In this document: one piece after another, positions 16,653 through 24,901 of the stretch
Layout: each line of letters begins with the position of its first letter
How positions within the stretch are numbered: the first letter of the stretch is position 1
Origin: Sphingorhabdus sp. Alg239-R122
GTDB lineage: Bacteria > Pseudomonadota > Alphaproteobacteria > Sphingomonadales > Sphingomonadaceae
Assembly: GCF_900537065.1 (NCBI RefSeq)
Contig: NZ_UNRC01000001.1
Coordinates: forward strand, 1-64,000
DNA: 64,000 bases
Reading direction: 5' to 3'
Notes under the pieces: model-generated
Told to the model about the DNA's origin: nothing
The model's input: only the letters and a program-made list of their open reading frames with translations
Databases searched by the model: none
Made by a program: the position numbers and the translations under genes

Positions 16653-17909
16653 ATGCGCAGAGTAGTTGTCACGGGTTTGGGTTTGGTCACGCCGCTGGGC
16701 GGAGATGTTGAAACGAGCTGGAAAAATATCCTGGCCGGTAAATCGGGCGCAGGTCCGATTACAAAGTTCGATGCTTCTGACCAGAAATGCCACATTGCAT
16801 GTGAGGTAAAACCGGCGGACCATGAATATGGTTTTGACCCGTCAAAACGTGTGGATCACAAGATCCAGCGGCAGGTTGATCCTTTCATTGTCTATGGCAT
16901 TGATGCCGCTGGGCAAGCACTGGAAGATGCTGGTCTTACCGACATGAGCGAAGCGGATAAACGCCGCACCGGTTGCTCGATTGGTTCGGGTATAGGCGGT
17001 CTTCCGGGCATTGAAAAGGAATCGCTGGTTCTCAATGAACGAGGGCCAGGGCGGGTCAGCCCCCATTTTGTGCATGGCCGCTTGATCAATCTTATCACTG
17101 GGCAGGTGCAGATCCAGCATGGGTTTATGGGACCGAATCATTCAGTCGTCACCGCCTGTTCGACAGGCGCGCATTCGATAGGTGATGCTGCGCGCATGAT
17201 CCGCGATGATGATGCCGACGTTATGCTTGCGGGCGGGGCGGAAGCCACTATTTGCCCGATAGGTATCGCCGGTTTCGCACAAGCTCGGGCGTTGAATACC
17301 AGCTATAATGACCGCCCCACTGAAGCGAGCCGCCCCTATGACAGGGATCGTGAAGGCTTTGTGATGGGTGAGGGCGCTGGCGTAATGGTCTTGGAGGAAT
17401 ATGAGCGGGCCAAAGCACGCGGTGCCAAGATATATGGTGAAGTGGTTGGATATGGCCTGTCGGGTGATGCCTATCATGTCACCGCGCCGCATCCCGAAGG
17501 GTTGGGCGCGGAACTCGCGATGCAGATGGCGCTTAAAAAAGCGGGTATCACACCGGATGCGATTGATTATGTGAATGCGCACGGAACATCGACTATGGCG
17601 GACACGCTTGAACTGGCCGCCGTCAAACGCGTCTTGGGCAATGATTTGGGCGGCGCATCGATGAGCTCCACCAAGTCCGCAATCGGTCACTTGCTGGGCG
17701 GCGCGGGCGCTGTTGAAGCAATTTTCTGCCTGCTGGCCCTGCGCGATCAGGTGGTGCCGCCCACGCTCAATCTGGATAATCCGGATGAAGGTACGGACGG
17801 TGTTGATCTGGTCCCGCACACAGCGAAAAAGCGCGAAGTGCGCGCGGTACTCAACAATAGTTTCGGCTTTGGTGGCACCAATGCCAGCCTTGTGATGAAG
17901 GCGGTATAA
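16653..17909 (+). CDS. fabF: 3-oxoacyl-ACP synthase II
   Basis: 418 residues, typical KAS II. Cys169 in TACSTGAHSIGDA is the nucleophile; the two catalytic histidines are in NAHGTST and IGHLLGGAGAVEA; the GFGGTNAS loop is near the C-terminus. It condenses malonyl-ACP with acyl-ACP and governs cis-vaccenate formation. AAGGG lies before ATG 16653. It is followed six bases later by mltG. Confidence 0.97.
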   Translation: MRRVVVTGLGLVTPLGGDVETSWKNILAGKSGAGPITKFDASDQKCHIACEVKPADHEYGFDPSKRVDHKIQRQVDPFIVYGIDAAGQALEDAGLTDMSEADKRRTGCSIGSGIGGLPGIEKESLVLNERGPGRVSPHFVHGRLINLITGQVQIQHGFMGPNHSVVTACSTGAHSIGDAARMIRDDDADVMLAGGAEATICPIGIAGFAQARALNTSYNDRPTEASRPYDRDREGFVMGEGAGVMVLEEYERAKARGAKIYGEVVGYGLSGDAYHVTAPHPEGLGAELAMQMALKKAGITPDAIDYVNAHGTSTMADTLELAAVKRVLGNDLGGASMSSTKSAIGHLLGGAGAVEAIFCLLALRDQVVPPTLNLDNPDEGTDGVDLVPHTAKKREVRAVLNNSFGFGGTNASLVMKAV

Positions 17910-17915
17910 TCCGCC

Positions 17916-18890
17916 ATGCTGCGTAAGATAGGCTGTTTCGGTTTTCTTGCTGCGTTTCTGCTGATTGGCGTTGTCACTGCCAATTTTGTCTATGGCTGGA
18001 ATGCCAGCGGGCCTTTGGAGACCGAGACTGCTTTCATTATTGAAGAAGGCAGCAGCCTTTCCGCAGTCGCTGAGCAGCTGGAAAAAGCAAATGCGATTGA
18101 TTCCGCAAGCAGTTTTCTGACCCGCGCAAAGATACTGGGCAGCGGTGATTCCATAAAGACGGGCGAGTTCATGCTGCCCGCTGGTGCAAGCAATGCGGAT
18201 ATACTGGCACTGCTGCAGAGCAACGAAGTTGTGCAACGCATGGTCACGGTGCCTGAAGGCATGCCCAGCATACTTGTCTATGAAGCGTTGATGGCAGAGC
18301 CTTTGCTGGCGGGCAGCGTTGAAGTACCTGCTGAAGGCTCAATCCTGCCCGAAACCTACAGTTTTGAACGCGGTGAGACGCGTCAGGCCGTGCTTGACCG
18401 GATGCAGTCGGATATGAAGAATGTATTGGCGGAACTTTGGGAAAAACGTTCCCCGGACACGGTCGTCAAATCGCCCGGAGAAGCCATTAATCTGGCCTCT
18501 ATTGTCGAGAAGGAGACGGCTTTGCCAAAGGAACGGCGCATGGTCGCGGGGGTGCTTTCGAACCGGGTGCGGATCGGCATGCGGCTTGGCGCGGATGCGA
18601 CAACGATTTACCCGATTACGAAGGGCAAGCCGCTTGGCCGGCGTATCCGTGTATCGGAATTACGCGACCCCAATCCTTATAACACACGTGCTATAGCTGG
18701 TCTCCCAGCTGGCCCAATCACCAATCCCGGGCGTGAAAGCATTGCTGCTGTATTGAGCCCGGCGGAGACAAAAGCGCTCTATTATGTTGCGGATGGCAGT
18801 GGTGGTCACGTCTTTTCCGAGACACTGGAAGAACATAATCGCAACGCTGAAAAATGGCGTGCCCTGCGCCGTGAACGTGGCGAAATGTGA
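17916..18890 (+). CDS. mltG: Endolytic murein transglycosylase MltG
   Basis: 324 residues. One N-terminal membrane helix (residues 5-25, CFGFLAAFLLIGVVTANFVY) is followed by a LysM-like region (FIIEEGSSLSAVAEQLEK) and the YceG domain with the catalytic glutamate Glu198 in ASIVEKETALPKER and the conserved YNTRAIAGLPAGPITNPG. The enzyme cleaves nascent glycan strands at the inner membrane and ends peptidoglycan elongation. The link fabF-mltG is common in proteobacteria. Confidence 0.95.
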   Translation: MLRKIGCFGFLAAFLLIGVVTANFVYGWNASGPLETETAFIIEEGSSLSAVAEQLEKANAIDSASSFLTRAKILGSGDSIKTGEFMLPAGASNADILALLQSNEVVQRMVTVPEGMPSILVYEALMAEPLLAGSVEVPAEGSILPETYSFERGETRQAVLDRMQSDMKNVLAELWEKRSPDTVVKSPGEAINLASIVEKETALPKERRMVAGVLSNRVRIGMRLGADATTIYPITKGKPLGRRIRVSELRDPNPYNTRAIAGLPAGPITNPGRESIAAVLSPAETKALYYVADGSGGHVFSETLEEHNRNAEKWRALRRERGEM

Positions 18891-19007
18891 CTTTCTTTTT
18901 GTGATTGAGTCATCCAATCAGTCCAATCAAATTAATTTGTTTCTATTATGAAACTTTAGTCTCCATCTGGCGTTCGATTTTCGAGCTTATCAATTATGGA
19001 GGAATAA

Positions 19008-19547
19008 ATGATTGGACGCGATGTCCCTAACGTAACCCTGAAAACCCGTGTGCGCGATGAAAGCGTAGATGGCCCCAACCCTTTTCGCTGGCAAGACGTA
19101 AACACCGGAGAATTACTTGCTGGAAAGAGGGTGGCCATATTCTCGCTGCCTGGCGCTTTCACGCCCACATGCTCAAACGAACAATGTCCTGCATTTGAAC
19201 GGCTTTACGACGAATTCAAGGCGGCCGGTATTGATGAAATTTACTGCGTTTCAGTGAATGATGCCTTTGTCATGTACCAGTGGGGCAAGCAGCTGGGCGT
19301 TGAAAAAGTGAAGCTGCTTCCGGATGGATCAGCTGATTTCACTCGCCGCATGGGCATGCTTATCAAAAAAGACCATCTTGGCTTTGGTAACCGCAGTTGG
19401 CGTTATGCGATGATTGTTGATGACGGCGTTATCAGCGAATGGTTTGAAGAGCCGGGCATCAATGATGATGGACAGGATAATGATCCCTATGGTGAAACAT
19501 CACCGGAAAACATCCTGGATACGCTTAAAGTTCGCAAAGCCGCCTGA
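19008..19547 (+). CDS. Peroxiredoxin, Prx5 type
   Basis: 179 residues. The peroxidatic cysteine is Cys55 in LPGAFTPTCSNEQCP; the second Cys (CP) five residues on is conserved in the subfamily. The region GMLIKKDHLGFGNRSWRYAMIVDDG is typical of Prx5/glutaredoxin-dependent peroxiredoxins. It reduces hydrogen peroxide and alkyl peroxides in the cytoplasm. A strong GGAGG site precedes ATG 19008. It has its own terminator. Confidence 0.94.
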   Translation: MIGRDVPNVTLKTRVRDESVDGPNPFRWQDVNTGELLAGKRVAIFSLPGAFTPTCSNEQCPAFERLYDEFKAAGIDEIYCVSVNDAFVMYQWGKQLGVEKVKLLPDGSADFTRRMGMLIKKDHLGFGNRSWRYAMIVDDGVISEWFEEPGINDDGQDNDPYGETSPENILDTLKVRKAA

Positions 19548-19570
19548 ACCGGCTGACAGGATAAATAAAG

Positions 19571-19603
19571 AAGGCGCGGGGATGCAAGTCCCGGCGCCTT
19601 TTG
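19571..19603 (+). terminator. Terminator after the peroxiredoxin gene
   Basis: AAGGCGC (19571-19577) pairs with GCGCCTT (19594-19600) and is followed by T residues. The next gene starts only about 15 bases later, so expression of that gene depends on read-through or a promoter inside the peroxiredoxin gene. Confidence 0.75.
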
Positions 19604-19617
19604 TTATGGGCGGGTTT

Positions 19618-20145
19618 ATGGACAAAAATGCTCCCATCATCATGACCGCGCTTATGGGCGATGCGGATTTTGCATGGGCGAACCGTCTCAGGCAGCAACA
19701 TTTCCCGCCCGAGCGCAATTTTCTGGATGCACATATTACGCTGTTCCACCATTTACCGCCGCAGATGCTGCCTGAAATCCGTCAGCGCGTGAAAGATATG
19801 GTGGCTGTATTTGCACAGCCTGAAGCATGGCTGCATGACGTCATGCTTCAGGGCAAGGGAGTTGCCTATCGTCTTGATTGCGAAGGGCTTATGAATATCC
19901 GCGATGAACTGGCGGAAAACTTTGCCGGCATGCTCACCCCGCAGGATCAGGCAAGGCCGCGCTTGCATATTACGGTGCAGAACAAGGTTACACCGGCTGA
20001 AAGCAAAGCGCTGCATGAACAGCTTGTCGCTGAATTCGAGCCGCGTCCCTTTGCCATCAAGGGAATAGGGCTTTATTATTACCGCGGCGGTCCCTGGGAA
20101 GAAATTGGCCGCTATTCCTTTCGCGGCACACAAGATGCAGGTTAA
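19618..20145 (+). CDS. 2'-5' RNA ligase / LigT-like phosphoesterase family protein
   Basis: 175 residues from ATG 19618 (ATG 19606 is an alternative; the frame is open far upstream across the peroxiredoxin gene but that is overlap). The two HxT motifs of the 2H phosphoesterase superfamily are visible: DAHITLF near residue 40 and RLHITVQ near residue 120. These enzymes act on 2',3'-cyclic or 2'-5' phosphodiester bonds in RNA. The true substrate in this organism is unknown. Confidence 0.83.
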   Translation: MDKNAPIIMTALMGDADFAWANRLRQQHFPPERNFLDAHITLFHHLPPQMLPEIRQRVKDMVAVFAQPEAWLHDVMLQGKGVAYRLDCEGLMNIRDELAENFAGMLTPQDQARPRLHITVQNKVTPAESKALHEQLVAEFEPRPFAIKGIGLYYYRGGPWEEIGRYSFRGTQDAG

Positions 20146-20172
20146 CTAGGTATATAATAACTCAGGGAAAGT

Positions 20173-21408
20173 TCAGGCTATACTGACTTCCTTAATCGGG
20201 ATGGACGGGTCAGCCAGTTCCTGCTGATCAAGCTCATCCCCTTCCAATATCGCTTTGCGGCCCTGCACATAATCTTTCACTCTGTTGACACAATCCAGCG
20301 CCACCAGTTTTCCACCGCGCAAATATGCCACCGAAAATTCACGTGTTTCGGGATCGCCGCGGATGATTTCCGTATCATAACCGAGTGATAATCCCACAGT
20401 TTGCAATTTCAGGTCATATTGGTTGGACCAGAACCAGGGAATCTCATCATAGACAATGCCTTCGTTCATAATATCGGCTGCGGCAGTCTTGGCTTGATCA
20501 TTCGCATTTTGCACGGATTCAAGGCGGATATGTGCGCCGTCGGCATATTTGTTTGCATGGGCCGCACAATCGCCAATCGCGTAGATATCTGGCAGGCTTG
20601 TCCGGCAACGGCCATCGACATCCACCCCGTCACCACCGATAGCACCCGCAGCAATAAGTGGTCCCGTTTCGGCGATGATACCGATACCGCAGATAATCAT
20701 GTCAGTCTGGATAGTGTCGCCATTGTCGAGCGCCACTGCCTTGGCTTCACCGGCATCATCCGTCACAATTTCATTTACCATAGCTTCAGTTATGATCTTT
20801 ACACCCTGACGACGATGCTCCGCTTCATAAAATGCGGAGAGTCCGCGCCCGGCTACACGCGCCAGCACGCGCCTGCGTGATTCCACAACAGTCACGCTTT
20901 TACCCAGTTTTGTGAATATAGCGGCTGCTTCCAATCCGATGTAACCGCCGCCAATGACAGTGATGTTTTCAACTTTATCAAGTCGTTCTGTAATACGGTC
21001 GACATCGCTGCGCCGTCGCACGGCAAAAAGGTTGCGGGCATTGGAGCCGGGGCAATCAATCATGCGCGGGCTGCCACCGGCGGCCCAAATGAGCTTGTCA
21101 TAGCCGATGGCTTCATCGCTTGAGAGTGTAACGCTTTTATCCATTGCATCCACGGCCACGACCCGTTTGCCGGTGAGTAGTTCGATATCTCGCTCACCCC
21201 AGAAATTTTCGGGACGAAGCAATATCCGCTCAAATGGCTTCTCGCCTGCAAGATATTCCTTGGACAAAGGAGGGCGCTCATAGGGTGGTACGCGTTCGTC
21301 ACCCAAGAGCGCAACCGACCCTTCATAGCCTTTTTGGCGCAGTGAAATCGCCGCCTGTGCGCCAGCGTGTCCGGTGCCTACAATCACCACATCATAGTGA
21401 TCCTGCAT
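20173..21408 (-). CDS. FAD-dependent ferredoxin reductase (putidaredoxin reductase-like)
   Basis: 411 residues. FAD-binding VIVGTGHAGAQAA near residue 9, the PPYERPPLSKEYL segment typical of rhodocoxin/putidaredoxin reductases, NADH-binding VIGGGYIGLEAA near residue 151 and the second FAD motif DIYAIGDCAAH near residue 274 are all present. Such enzymes pass electrons from NADH to [2Fe-2S] ferredoxins serving P450s or dioxygenases. No ferredoxin or oxygenase partner gene is adjacent. Confidence 0.92.
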   Translation of the reverse strand: MQDHYDVVIVGTGHAGAQAAISLRQKGYEGSVALLGDERVPPYERPPLSKEYLAGEKPFERILLRPENFWGERDIELLTGKRVVAVDAMDKSVTLSSDEAIGYDKLIWAAGGSPRMIDCPGSNARNLFAVRRRSDVDRITERLDKVENITVIGGGYIGLEAAAIFTKLGKSVTVVESRRRVLARVAGRGLSAFYEAEHRRQGVKIITEAMVNEIVTDDAGEAKAVALDNGDTIQTDMIICGIGIIAETGPLIAAGAIGGDGVDVDGRCRTSLPDIYAIGDCAAHANKYADGAHIRLESVQNANDQAKTAAADIMNEGIVYDEIPWFWSNQYDLKLQTVGLSLGYDTEIIRGDPETREFSVAYLRGGKLVALDCVNRVKDYVQGRKAILEGDELDQQELADPSIPIKEVSIA

Positions 21409-21502
21409 CTGTGTCCCCTTTATAAACTGGCTGCAATCTGGCGCTTTGCGCCGCGCATTACAAGCCGCCTCATGCTATTTTGCATTTTGATGCCGGTTTT
21501 TG

Positions 21503-21538
21503 TTGACCATGATGCAGAGGCAAATTATAGCCCGCGCC
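21503..21538 (+). promoter_or_regulatory. Candidate promoter for the tRNA gene
   Basis: TTGACC (21503-21508), a 17-base spacer and TATAGC (21526-21531) predict a start near 21538, leaving about 56 bases of 5' leader to be trimmed before the mature tRNA. Confidence 0.55.
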
Positions 21539-21593
21539 TTGCAGGCACGATGCGAGAGCCATTTGACATGGCACAGCCACATTTCGTGTGTAT

Positions 21594-21670
21594 GGCGGAG
21601 TAGCTCAGGTGGTTAGAGCAGTGGAATCATAATCCATGTGTCGGGGGTTCGAGTCCCTCCTCCGCTACCA
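21594..21670 (+). tRNA. tRNA-Met (CAT anticodon)
   Basis: 77 bases including an encoded CCA. Acceptor GGCGGAG pairs with CTCCGCT (a G-U at the first pair), D-arm GCTC/GAGC, anticodon stem GTGGA/TCCAT with loop ATCATAA (anticodon CAT), and T-arm GGGGG-TTCGAGT-CCCTC. The shape matches alphaproteobacterial elongator tRNA-Met as I remember it. A CAT anticodon could also mark tRNA-Ile2 (lysidine-modified), which I consider less likely. Confidence 0.92.
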
Positions 21671-21687
21671 AACTCTCCTAGGAAATA

Positions 21688-22227
21688 TCAGTTTTGCCGC
21701 TCTTTTAGCACCCGGTCTTCGGCAGCGATCCGCACATATAATATTGCTGCATTGAGCGCGGTGAAGATGACCGCGATCCAGATATGCCCAAAAATCAGCG
21801 GGATGGTCAGTATCTCCAGCGTCACCACCAGATAATTGGGATGTGTCACATACTGGAATGGTCCGGCGAGCACGCGCGGGAAGTCAGGGGCGGAGATAAT
21901 TCGGGTAGTCCAATAAGGGCCAAGCGTTGCCAGTACCCATATCCGTGCCGCCTGTAACAGCAGGAAAAGGATCGCCAACGGCCAGATTATGGAGTCATAG
22001 GGGCGCGTAAAGGCGAACAGGCTAACCAGGAAAGCGGCGTGGATTGCAACCATGGCTGGATAATGGCTGCGGCCGTGCTCACGTGCCCCGCGCGCCAGTA
22101 ATGCCTTTGTGTTGCGATTGGCGTAGACTAGTTCCAGTGCGCGTTGCAGGGTGAGGAATATCAATATGGCATATGCAATCGGCCAGCCGCTGCCATCCCA
22201 TACCCACCATGCGCCATTTTGCATCAT
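21688..22227 (-). CDS. Isoprenylcysteine carboxyl methyltransferase (ICMT)-like membrane protein
   Basis: 179 residues from ATG 22227, which overlaps the end of the type III polyketide synthase gene (stop at 22229-22231). Four or five membrane helices are visible. The SAM-binding signature is the C-terminal FQYVTHPNYLVVTLEILTIPL followed by RIAAEDRVLKER, as in ICMT/PEMT-like methyltransferases. In Bacillus subtilis BpsB, an ICMT-like enzyme beside a type III PKS, methylates alkylpyrones; the coupled arrangement here suggests the same role. Confidence 0.85.
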   Translation of the reverse strand: MMQNGAWWVWDGSGWPIAYAILIFLTLQRALELVYANRNTKALLARGAREHGRSHYPAMVAIHAAFLVSLFAFTRPYDSIIWPLAILFLLLQAARIWVLATLGPYWTTRIISAPDFPRVLAGPFQYVTHPNYLVVTLEILTIPLIFGHIWIAVIFTALNAAILYVRIAAEDRVLKERQN

Positions 22228-22228
22228 G

Positions 22229-23260
22229 TCAACGCTCCAACAGGCCAAGTGCGCCGGTGAAGCCCGGACCAAGAGCGGTCAGCAGAAGCGGGCCACTGGC
22301 TTCTTGTTGCAAAAGTTCCTGCATCACGAAATGCACGGTGGGTGCGGACATATTGCCATATTTCGCCAGTACCTCACGCGTTGCGGGCAGGCCACCGGGC
22401 AAATGGTTGAAATAGGTTTCCAGAGCCTCGATCACCTTGCGTCCGCCCGGATGGCAGGCAGGTTCGCTGAGAGTGTTTTTGATAATACCATTGTCCGATA
22501 AAAATGCATCGATAACCGGTGAGAATTCCTTACGCACAAAGCTGGGTATATCGCGGGCCAGCACCAGGCCCAGCCCCTGCTCGTCAATGTCCCAGCCCAT
22601 CATGTCGCGCGTACCCGGCCATGTGACCTGCGTAAATGCGCCGAGCGCAAGGCCATTGCCGCTGCCAGAGAGCACACAGCCGCTGGCGCCATCGGCAAAC
22701 AGTGCGGTGGAAACAATGCCTTTCTTGGTCAGGTCGCCAATGCGAAAGGCAAGTGAACACAGTTCGACAGTAAGCAGCAGGATTTTGCGTGACGGATCGG
22801 CAAGAACCATATCGCGCGCGACCTGAAGGCCCATAACGCCGCCTGCACAGCCATAGCCGAATAGCGGGACAATCATCACGTCTTCGCGAAATCCGCTGGA
22901 TGCGATCATCTGTGAGGGCACCGACGGTGTCGCGATGCCGGTGGTAGAGACGCAGATAATGGTGCCAATGTCGCCAGCTTCCATATCTGCCTTGTCAAGC
23001 GCATCAGCGGTAACTTTGGCGAGCAGTTTCTCGCTTTCCTGCAAGTATATCTGGTTGCGCGTGGTCCAGTCCTGCCCATCCATATAGGCGTCGGCTGCCT
23101 GCACGATGTGGCGTTTTTCGATGCCTGCATTTTCATAAACTGTGGATAACCGTGCGGGAATTCCACCCGGCACCAGTGATGCCATGCGTGCCCATACATC
23201 GGATTGCGTGATGCTGAATTCGGGAACCGCAGTGGCTATTGCGTTCAGGATTGCGGCCAT
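22229..23260 (-). CDS. Type III polyketide synthase (chalcone synthase-like)
   Basis: 343 residues from ATG 23260; upstream in-frame starts (ATG 23329, TTG 23347) would add a segment containing a tandem 15-base duplication. The full thiolase-fold triad is visible: Cys138 in GYGCAGG, His270 in CHPGG, Asn303 in GNMSAP. Bacterial type III enzymes condense malonyl-CoA onto fatty acyl or other starters to give alkylpyrones or alkylresorcinols. The downstream ICMT-like gene would O-methylate the product. Starter and product are not readable from the sequence. Confidence 0.93.
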   Translation of the reverse strand: MAAILNAIATAVPEFSITQSDVWARMASLVPGGIPARLSTVYENAGIEKRHIVQAADAYMDGQDWTTRNQIYLQESEKLLAKVTADALDKADMEAGDIGTIICVSTTGIATPSVPSQMIASSGFREDVMIVPLFGYGCAGGVMGLQVARDMVLADPSRKILLLTVELCSLAFRIGDLTKKGIVSTALFADGASGCVLSGSGNGLALGAFTQVTWPGTRDMMGWDIDEQGLGLVLARDIPSFVRKEFSPVIDAFLSDNGIIKNTLSEPACHPGGRKVIEALETYFNHLPGGLPATREVLAKYGNMSAPTVHFVMQELLQQEASGPLLLTALGPGFTGALGLLER

Positions 23261-23297
23261 GGCCACATTCTGCGCAGCTTTTAGTGATAAACACAAG

Positions 23298-23327
23298 CCT
23301 GCAATATGAAACCCTGCAATATGAAAC
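23298..23327. repeat. Tandem duplication of a 15-base unit
   Basis: The unit CCTGCAATATGAAAC occurs at 23298-23312 and again at 23313-23327, directly adjacent, in the region between the type III PKS and trxB. In the extended PKS frame it would encode a repeated FHIAG peptide. Confidence 0.9.
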
Positions 23328-23454
23328 ATTGACTGCGCCCTGGCCAAGATTTGCTTGCCCGTCCCGCACTTGCGCAGTCATGCCAACCATCCTTATCTAA
23401 CGTGCATACGAATCACGTACCGCATTTTTGCGGCATCCAGATGAGAGAATATCC

Positions 23455-24420
23455 ATGAGCGAGACCCACAAAACCCGTATGCTTATAATTGGTTCCGGCC
23501 CGGCCGGGCTTTCTGCGGCCATTTATGGCGCACGCGCCGGCATGGAACCGATAGTGGTGCAAGGGCTGCAACCGGGTGGGCAGCTTACCATTACGACCGA
23601 TGTGGAGAACTATCCTGGTTTCCGTGACGTGGTCCAGGGCCCTTGGCTGATGGAGGAAATGCAGGCGCAGGCCGAACATGTTGGCACCCGCATGATGTAT
23701 GACACAATTGTCGATATTGACGTGTCGCAGCGGCCATTTCGTGCGACCGGCGATGGCGGCATAGTTTACGAAGGCGACACGCTGGTGATCGCCACGGGCG
23801 CGCAGGCGAAATGGCTGGGCGTAGCAGGTGAGCAGGAACTGGGCGGCAAGGGCGTATCTGCCTGTGCTACCTGTGACGGCTTTTTCTACCGCGGCAAGAA
23901 AGTTGTGGTGATTGGCGGCGGCAATACTGCCGTGGAAGAAGCGCTATACCTCACAAATCATAGCGACGACGTGACGCTGATCCACCGCCGGGACAGCCTG
24001 CGGGCAGAAAAAATCCTGCAGGACCGGCTGTTTGCCAATCCGAAAATTACAGTGCTGTGGAACAAGACAGTCGAGAAATTTGTGGCGGGCGGTGATCCGG
24101 AAGGCCTGGTCGGTGTCGACCTGGTCGATACACAGACAGGCGAGAAATCACACGAAGCTGCCGATGGCGGTTTTGTGGCCATCGGCCATGCGCCGGCGAC
24201 TGCGTTGTTCAAAGGGCACCTGCCCATGGACGATGGCGGATATGTACTGGTGGAACCTGGCACGCCGAAGACCAGTATTCCGGGCGTATTTGCATGCGGT
24301 GATGTGATGGACCATGTTTACCGTCAGGCGGTGACGGCCGCCGGGACTGGTTGCATGGCGGCGCTTGATGCAGAGCGTTTCCTGGCTGAAGCAGACTTTG
24401 CGGCGGAGGCTGCGGAGTAA
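23455..24420 (+). CDS. trxB: Thioredoxin-disulfide reductase
   Basis: 321 residues from ATG 23455 (a TTG start 27 bases upstream is unlikely). FAD-binding IIGSGPAGLSAAIY, the redox pair Cys137-Cys140 (SACATCDGF), NADPH-binding VIGGGNTAVEEALYL, and the second FAD motif GVFACGDVMDHVYRQAVTAAGTGC are all present. It reduces thioredoxin with NADPH. Divergent from the PKS gene and convergent with the ACP gene. Confidence 0.97.
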   Translation: MSETHKTRMLIIGSGPAGLSAAIYGARAGMEPIVVQGLQPGGQLTITTDVENYPGFRDVVQGPWLMEEMQAQAEHVGTRMMYDTIVDIDVSQRPFRATGDGGIVYEGDTLVIATGAQAKWLGVAGEQELGGKGVSACATCDGFFYRGKKVVVIGGGNTAVEEALYLTNHSDDVTLIHRRDSLRAEKILQDRLFANPKITVLWNKTVEKFVAGGDPEGLVGVDLVDTQTGEKSHEAADGGFVAIGHAPATALFKGHLPMDDGGYVLVEPGTPKTSIPGVFACGDVMDHVYRQAVTAAGTGCMAALDAERFLAEADFAAEAAE

Positions 24421-24442
24421 AACTGCAACTGGAGGAGGGGGA

Positions 24443-24796
24443 TTACTCTTCCTCGTCAGATGCGCAGGTGGCGGCATTTGCGGTTTTCTCTTCCGCAAAT
24501 TTCAGCAAGTTGCCATAGTTTTCAAACAGCTCGCCATCGACTTCGTCATCTTCGATAATGATGCCAAGTCTATCTTCCATTTCGGTAAGGAGGCCGGCCA
24601 CTGCCATGGAATCAAGCTCGGGCAGCGCACCGAACAGCTCGGTGTCGGCATCAAATGCGGCAACATCTTCCGCTTTGAGCCCCAGTACGTCACATAATAC
24701 TGCGCGTACGGTTTCATCGATAGTGTTATGCTCAGTCAAGTGACCCAAACCCCCTGATTTCCAGCCCTTCAAATTCGAATAACCGCGTTTACGCAT
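24443..24796 (-). CDS. Acyl carrier protein, exosortase-A-associated type
   Basis: 117 residues as drawn from ATG 24796. The carrier domain occupies about residues 24-100 with the phosphopantetheine serine Ser63 in LPELDSMAVAGLL. The first 20 residues are basic and not ACP-like, so a TTG at 24739 may be the true start. It ends in an acidic tail (ASDEEE). It is divergent from an AMP-forming acyl-CoA ligase and probably receives that enzyme's acyl product. Carrier proteins of this kind are found in PEP-CTERM/exosortase A loci. Confidence 0.85.
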   Translation of the reverse strand: MRKRGYSNLKGWKSGGLGHLTEHNTIDETVRAVLCDVLGLKAEDVAAFDADTELFGALPELDSMAVAGLLTEMEDRLGIIIEDDEVDGELFENYGNLLKFAEEKTANAATCASDEEE

Positions 24797-24821
24797 TTCC
24801 GTACGTTGTCACAAGACCGAA

Positions 24822-24866
24822 ATCCTTCCCATCGCTCTTGAAGGATGATCTCTTTAAGGTGATACT
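24822..24866 (+). promoter_or_regulatory. Candidate promoter with inverted repeat upstream of the acyl-CoA ligase
   Basis: TTGAAG (24838-24843), a 17-base spacer and GATACT (24861-24866) form a candidate promoter. An inverted repeat ATCCTTC (24822-24828) / GAAGGAT (24840-24846) overlaps the -35 box and could be a regulator site. Confidence 0.4.
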
Positions 24867-24901
24867 CGCGGCTAAAGCGATTACGTCATGTCTAGTACCA
24901 T

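Noticed and set aside
17142-18236. 364-codon open frame antisense to fabF and mltG
   Set aside because: It is longer than many real genes, but it spans the 3' half of fabF, the gap and the start of mltG, both of which have intact catalytic motifs. No domain or ribosome site is visible.
19414-19617. Upstream extension of the 2'-5' RNA ligase-like gene over the peroxiredoxin gene
   Set aside because: It would overlap the end of the peroxiredoxin gene in another frame and run through a terminator hairpin.
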